DNA of 64,000 bases from Paenarthrobacter histidinolovorans. Lineage in GTDB: Bacteria; Actinomycetota; Actinomycetes; Actinomycetales; Micrococcaceae. Both the position numbers and the translations under genes were made by a program. The stretch spans positions 95,888-159,887 of the forward strand of contig NZ_BMPM01000011.1 in the NCBI RefSeq assembly GCF_014647595.1, in the 5' to 3' direction. A model generated the notes under the pieces. The model saw nothing but the letters and a program-made list of their open reading frames with translations, was not told the origin of the DNA and did no database searches. Each line of letters opens with the position of its first letter. Within the stretch, counting starts at the first letter, position 1. This document shows, one piece after another, positions 60,119 to 64,000 of the stretch.

Positions 60119-60706
60119 ATGTCCAGTCTTGAAGAAATGCCTGAAGAAGCCGGCTTCCCGGCCTCAGCCGGCATTTATCATCTGGATGCCAATGATCCGC
60201 ATCAGCAGTTGATTGACCGCTCACGGTTCTCCGACGCCGACATCCAACAGATCAACGAACTCATGGCAGCGTTCGGGAGACTCCGCGACGCCGAACAGCG
60301 CCTCGCCGACGCCTCGCTCCGGTACATGAAACTCAACCAATCGGACATGCGGGCACTGCATTACCTGATTGTCTGCGCGAACCATGGCGTCATCGCCACG
60401 CCCGGAGCGATAGCCTCCCACCTGAACATCTCGACGGCGTCAACCACCAAGCTGCTGGACCGGCTGGAACGTGCCGGCCACGTAACCCGGCAGGCGCACC
60501 CCTCAGACCGTCGGGCCCTCGCCATCGCCATTACGCCCGAAACGCACGAAGCTGCGATGCGCACTGTGGGCAAGCAGCAGGCCAAACGGTTCCTGGCTGC
60601 CGCCCGCCTTACTCCCGGGGAACGCGGGACTGTGATGCGCTTCCTCGACGACATGGCACGTGAGATCGAAGTGTCAGACGAGGCGTGGGCTGCGGTTCCC
60701 CACTGA
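60119..60706 (+). CDS. MarR-family regulator divergent from the crt operon (CrtR-like)
   Basis: The 195-residue protein has the MarR fold: RYMKLNQSDMRALHYLIVCA, the recognition region GAIASHLNISTASTTKLLDR and wing ERAGHVTRQAHPSDRRALAI. The placement divergent from the first gene of the operon is that of CrtR in corynebacteria and related actinobacteria, where geranylgeranyl diphosphate relieves repression. The start has TAACAT at 60106-60111 and no ribosome site, so the mRNA is probably leaderless. A similar regulator lies at the other end of the operon. Confidence 0.9.
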   Translation: MSSLEEMPEEAGFPASAGIYHLDANDPHQQLIDRSRFSDADIQQINELMAAFGRLRDAEQRLADASLRYMKLNQSDMRALHYLIVCANHGVIATPGAIASHLNISTASTTKLLDRLERAGHVTRQAHPSDRRALAIAITPETHEAAMRTVGKQQAKRFLAAARLTPGERGTVMRFLDDMAREIEVSDEAWAAVPH

Positions 60707-60838
60707 AAGCTTCCTGTGATTCGAGTGATAAGTGTGAGCCAAGTGACACTTTTCTCTGTAAGATGCGAGGCAAGGCCCTCATGCGGGGGGCGGCAGTTGT
60801 CTGGCCTGGCCAGCGGGGGATACACAAAGGAATAATTG

Positions 60839-61945
60839 ATGGCTCAAGAAGCGGGCTCTCTATCACCGGGTAACGACGCGGACAGCAGCAACCAGGAAGG
60901 CGCAGGGGGCACGCCGTTTACGGACGAAGTGACCATGCGGGCCCAGGTCCTGGACATCATCGAGTCCATTCTTGAGGACTCTGAACCGCGCAGCCAAGGA
61001 GCCAGGAACAAGCTCCGTGAGCTCCTTGACGAGCACCCTGACGACCCCGAGGGCGCACTGCTGAAGCATTTGCTCCTCACCCGCAAAACATCCCAGACGG
61101 CGTACAACGTGCCAGTTCACCTGGAACACGCCAGCCTGCATCTGGAGTCATCCGACGCCTCACGAACCGTACTGGTCCCCGTCAGCCACGACGTCCGTGC
61201 CGGCATCCAGTCGGTCCTGGCCGACAAACTCCTCCTCACTGCGTTCCAACCAATCCATTCCCTTCCCAACGGCGACCCTATCGGCGTCGAAGCCCTGACA
61301 AGGTTCATCGGTGAGGACGGCGCGGGCGCCGATGTGTGGTTCAGCGAAGCAGCTGCTGCCGGTCTGGGCACTGAGCTGGAGATAGCAGCGCTGCATTGCG
61401 CACTGATGGCCGCGCACGACGTCCCGGAAAACATGTTCGTCACACTGAACCTCACCCCGGCGACCTCGCACGACCCCCGGGTGCGGAACCTTCTGGCCGC
61501 TGCTGCCTTGGCCCCGGAGAGGATCATCATCGAGCTGACAGGGAGCCTGGAATCCATGACGGCCCAGCCGGGCGGCGAAGGCCTCGAACAGCTGCGGGCT
61601 TTGGGATTGCGAGTGGCGGTCAGTGCCTCGGGAGCCGCGCTGGTCTCCCTGGACAGCATCGAGCAATTGCACCCGGACATCATCAAACTGGATCGCCACC
61701 TGATTGAAGGAATCGCCGGAAACGACGGCCAGAAGCTCCGTGCCAAGGCCATCGTCGAACTGGCCCGCGAGATCGGGGCGGATGTCCACGCGCAGGGCAT
61801 CGAAACAGCCGAAGAACTGCAGGAAGTCACAGCCCTGAAAGTCACCGCGGCGCAGGGATACCTCCTGGGTCGTCCCTCGGTGCACCCGCTCGATTGGTCG
61901 GCCTGGAGCGTCCGGGCGCAAACGGAACCGCAGCCTGCCGGCTGA
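60839..61945 (+). CDS. EAL-domain protein with degenerate active site
   Basis: From the ATG at 60839 the 368-residue protein has a helical N-terminal part of about 115 residues (DSEPRSQGARNKLRELLDEH), then an EAL domain. The signature GVEALTRF is present (EAL at 151-153), as are NLTP, the EL of IIIELTG and IKLDRHL. However, the metal-binding DDFGTGYSSL loop is SASGAALVSL, so both aspartates are lost, and AEGVET is AQGIET, where the catalytic-base Glu is Gln. It is therefore unlikely to cleave cyclic di-GMP and may bind it or another partner as a receptor. It has no GGDEF, transmembrane helix or signal peptide. It stands alone after the MarR gene. Confidence 0.85.
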   Translation: MAQEAGSLSPGNDADSSNQEGAGGTPFTDEVTMRAQVLDIIESILEDSEPRSQGARNKLRELLDEHPDDPEGALLKHLLLTRKTSQTAYNVPVHLEHASLHLESSDASRTVLVPVSHDVRAGIQSVLADKLLLTAFQPIHSLPNGDPIGVEALTRFIGEDGAGADVWFSEAAAAGLGTELEIAALHCALMAAHDVPENMFVTLNLTPATSHDPRVRNLLAAAALAPERIIIELTGSLESMTAQPGGEGLEQLRALGLRVAVSASGAALVSLDSIEQLHPDIIKLDRHLIEGIAGNDGQKLRAKAIVELAREIGADVHAQGIETAEELQEVTALKVTAAQGYLLGRPSVHPLDWSAWSVRAQTEPQPAG

Positions 61946-62421
61946 CTGTCGCTGCATCGACGACGGCGGTTCCCACCTCAGGTTCGTGCCGCCGTCGAAC
62001 GTTTTAGCTTGCCGTGAGCCCCAAGGATCGTAGACGACGTACGTCCCTGGGAGCATCGAGGCACCAAAGCAGTGGCCGCTTGTGGCCGTTTCGCGTTCCG
62101 GCCGTTGCCGACGTTCCCGGGGAGAGGCGCCGCCCACCGGGACAGGGGGCCTTCGAGTCGGTCGACGTCCCGTAACATCCTCGCGCGCAACTGCACTGGG
62201 CCCACTACCGGCGATCCAGAAGGCATCGCAGGCATTCATCTCCACGTTGCTGGTGGCAGTCAGGCTGAGGTCGACCGCTGCCGTGTCCGCGGAAGACTTT
62301 TTTCAGATCTGCGTCACGAATCTCACAAACGCGCCTCTTGTATACGGGGCCATGTTAGGTGGCTCCTTGGCCTTTGCAATTTGAGGTGCCCCCGAGGACG
62401 CGAGAGAAACGGAAAATTACT
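61946..62421. other. Intergenic region before the adhesin gene
   Basis: A weak 9-bp inverted repeat (61961-61969 with 61989-61997), followed by TTTT at 62000, may terminate the EAL gene. The rest of the region has no convincing gene; frames on the minus strand are Arg/Pro-rich and look like noise. The adhesin promoter must lie in the AT-richer stretch after 62290. Confidence 0.5.
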
Positions 62422-64000
62422 GTGAAATTAGTTAGAAAACACGGCCCGCGAAGGTTGGTGGGAAGGCGGGCCAGCACTGCGCTGGCCTTGGGGACGCTCG
62501 CGCTGTCCTTTGTAGCGATAGCCGCCCCCGCCCAGGCAGCGGGGCCTTCGACGCCTGCGACGACATTTAGCGTTGCATGTCCCGGCTCGACCCACAGCAA
62601 CCCACGTCAGGCCGTTGGTGAAGTTCGTGACCTCACACAGGTCTTTGGCCAGCGCTTGACCGATTACAACAACGGTGCGGTAGTGCCGCTCTATGACATG
62701 TGGGGCGAGAACGACCCCGATACTTTTGTAACCCCGCCCCTCTGCGGCGTGAGGTACGACGAAATCACGGGGACAGCAGTTGCCGAATGGCTCTTCTGCA
62801 CCGACATTGAATCAAAGTCCTGTGGCGAAACGAACAAGAACGGCGTGCTCGGGCAGGACGGCACCCCCGTCGGTACGCTTGAGCCCCAATCCGGAAATGC
62901 CAGGCTCAACGCTTCGCAGGAAAAGGTCATTGCATACCTCATCCAGAACGGGTACAGGCTCAATCCCACCAACTACAGTGACCTGGGTGGTGTAACGAAG
63001 GCCAAGGCGGACGGCACAAGCGATCAGCGCTGGGCGCTCCAGAATCTCATTTGGTGTGTCAGTGACCCCGCCGGTGCGGATTCAGCCCTGCGGCAGTCAT
63101 TCTGTGCGGGCAATATGACTGATAAGGATCAGGCAAAGATCCTTGCCTCGATCCCCACAGCACCATCTATCAAGTTGGCGTTCTCGAACCCGGCGACTCC
63201 GGTTTCGGTGGGTACCGCCCAGGAAATTACCCTGACGACGAACATCCACGATCAGGAAATTCCGATCTCGGCAGACGGCGGCGTGCTGGAGCTGTGCGGC
63301 TCCAACCCTGGCGTCACTTTCGAAGACGGAAAACTTCGAATTGCAGGGGATGACCCTAACGTTTCAACGACGGTCACACTTTGCCTCACTGCCGCATCTG
63401 CAGGTGTAGTCAACGTCTCTGCGTCTGGGACGAACGCTTCCACGGAGCATATCCAGTGGAACCAGAGCCCTGGCACCGACAAGATTCACTGCCAGACTTA
63501 CGCATCGTTTTACTCCACCAAGGGTTCTGTGGTCGATGACTCCGTAAGCGTCTCCTTCGAGGAATCTGCCTCGGCTGCTGATTCCGCGACCGCTGCTGAT
63601 GCTGCTTCGGCGACGGCTGCTGATGCTGCTTCGGCGACGGCTGCTGATGCTGCTTCGGCGGCTGATTCCGCTTCGGCGACGGGTGCTGATGCTGCTACGG
63701 CGGCTGATTCCGCTTCGGCGACGGCTGCTGATGCTGCTTCGGCGACGGCTGCTGACTCCGCGACTGCTGCTGATTCGGCTTCGGCGACGGCTGCTGACTC
63801 CGCGACTGCTGCTGATTCGGCTTCGGCGACGGCTGCTGACTCCGCGACTGCGGCTGATTCGGCTTCGGCGACGGCTGCTGACTCCGCGACTGCGGCTGAT
63901 TCGGCTTCGGCGACTGCTGCTGACTCCGCGACTGCGGCTGATTCGGCTTCGGCGACTGCTGCTGACTCCGCGACTGCGGCTGATTCGGCTTCGGCGACTG
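62422..64000 (+). CDS. Surface adhesin with N-terminal thioester domain and Ala/Ser/Asp repeat tract (3' end outside window)
   Basis: The frame starts at GTG 62422 and stays open to the window end, so only the N-terminal ~526 residues are seen. A signal peptide (VKLVRKHGPRRLVGRRASTA, then cleavage near APAQA) is followed by a domain of about 200 residues with Cys126 (WLFCTD) and Gln207 (WALQNLIW), the two residues that would form an internal thioester as in TQXA/thioester-domain adhesins. An Ig-like domain with cysteines follows to about residue 380. From residue 383 the protein is an Ala/Ser/Asp/Thr tract. It is likely a cell-wall adhesin that bonds covalently to a target. The anchor is not visible. 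Confidence 0.82.
   Translation, partial: MKLVRKHGPRRLVGRRASTALALGTLALSFVAIAAPAQAAGPSTPATTFSVACPGSTHSNPRQAVGEVRDLTQVFGQRLTDYNNGAVVPLYDMWGENDPDTFVTPPLCGVRYDEITGTAVAEWLFCTDIESKSCGETNKNGVLGQDGTPVGTLEPQSGNARLNASQEKVIAYLIQNGYRLNPTNYSDLGGVTKAKADGTSDQRWALQNLIWCVSDPAGADSALRQSFCAGNMTDKDQAKILASIPTAPSIKLAFSNPATPVSVGTAQEITLTTNIHDQEIPISADGGVLELCGSNPGVTFEDGKLRIAGDDPNVSTTVTLCLTAASAGVVNVSASGTNASTEHIQWNQSPGTDKIHCQTYASFYSTKGSVVDDSVSVSFEESASAADSATAADAASATAADAASATAADAASAADSASATGADAATAADSASATAADAASATAADSATAADSASATAADSATAADSASATAADSATAADSASATAADSATAADSASATAADSATAADSASATAADSATAADSASAT
63568..64000 (+). repeat. Ala/Ser/Asp/Thr-coding tandem repeat, 42-bp units at 63748-63999
   Basis: From 63748 six exact-length 42-bp units follow one another (63748, 63790, 63832, 63874, 63916, 63958). 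Each encodes AADSATAADSASAT with a few silent changes. Before 63748 looser versions of the same theme (AADAASAT, AADSASAT) fill 63568-63747. The tract continues beyond the window. Confidence 0.92.

Noticed and set aside
61978..62235. Minus-strand frame between the EAL and adhesin genes
   Set aside because: Arg/Pro-rich text with no ribosome site or motif; treated as non-coding.
63568..64000. CRISPR-like regular repeats
   Set aside because: The 42-bp units are directly adjacent without unique spacers and stay in one reading frame, so they are coding repeats.

Overview
The window looks like a chromosomal segment of a high-GC actinobacterium of the Micrococcaceae, most likely Arthrobacter or Paenarthrobacter. 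I infer this from the strong GC bias at third codon positions, the GTG/TTG starts, the desABCD-type siderophore operon, the LigD/Ku pair and a C50-type carotenoid operon. No rRNA, tRNA, CRISPR array or insertion sequence was found. Nearly all of it is ordinary, densely packed chromosome. Accessory character is confined to the two edges (large surface proteins) and to about 19.6-22.5 kb (gene remnants).

Layout. 0-5.1 kb: the 3' part of a membrane-anchored protein, a secreted protein with four exact-length 118-residue DUF11-type repeats, a translationally coupled lipoprotein, and a small membrane protein. 5.35-10.85 kb: an iron-box-controlled operon desA-desB-desC-desD for a desferrioxamine-type siderophore, closed by a repeated palindrome. 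10.9-19.6 kb: an SDR, a stand-alone TOPRIM protein, a FUSC membrane protein, an SRPBCC/GNAT pair, a VOC gene broken by a 2-base deletion, a PaiB-like protein, a DMT exporter divergent from a MocR regulator with a perfect palindrome between them, and an MHS-type transporter. 19.6-22.5 kb: low coding density, with remnants of an ftsI-like penicillin-binding protein and an M48 protease. 22.5-27.7 kb: a HemK-like methyltransferase, two small proteins, and divergent ligD and ku (non-homologous end joining). 27.7-33.1 kb: a sugar-type ABC transporter with a class V aminotransferase and a divergent FCD-family regulator. 33.1-37.3 kb: a stress-like group (DUF6328, a 56-residue DUF6131-like protein, Dps, topoisomerase IB, a membrane protein and a TetR regulator). 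37.4-41.7 kb: fruR-fruK-fruA-ptsH, the fructose phosphotransferase operon, with an 18-bp-arm palindrome upstream.

41.8-45.6 kb holds two paralogous 149-residue cysteine-rich proteins around a GAF-ANTAR regulator, followed by a YbdK-type carboxylate-amine ligase. 45.6-53.6 kb: VOC plus AraC genes, a hydrolase, a LacI-controlled GH65 phosphorylase and beta-phosphoglucomutase pair, a methyltransferase, and TspO. 53.6-60.7 kb: the operon idi-crtE-crtB-crtI-crtYe-crtYf/crtEb, with a MarR regulator at each end. The last gene is a natural fusion of a lycopene cyclase subunit and a lycopene elongase. Both MarR genes have nearly the same 17-bp motif upstream. 60.8-61.9 kb: an EAL-domain protein that has lost key catalytic residues.

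The right edge (62422 to the end) is an open frame without a stop in the window. It has a signal peptide, a candidate thioester domain (Cys126/Gln207), and an Ala/Ser/Asp/Thr tract made of exact 42-bp units, so I read it as the N-terminal part of a large adhesin. The most interesting items for follow-up are this adhesin, the cysteine-rich/GAF-ANTAR group, the degenerate EAL protein and the two-MarR carotenoid circuit. None is proven to be a new system from sequence alone.
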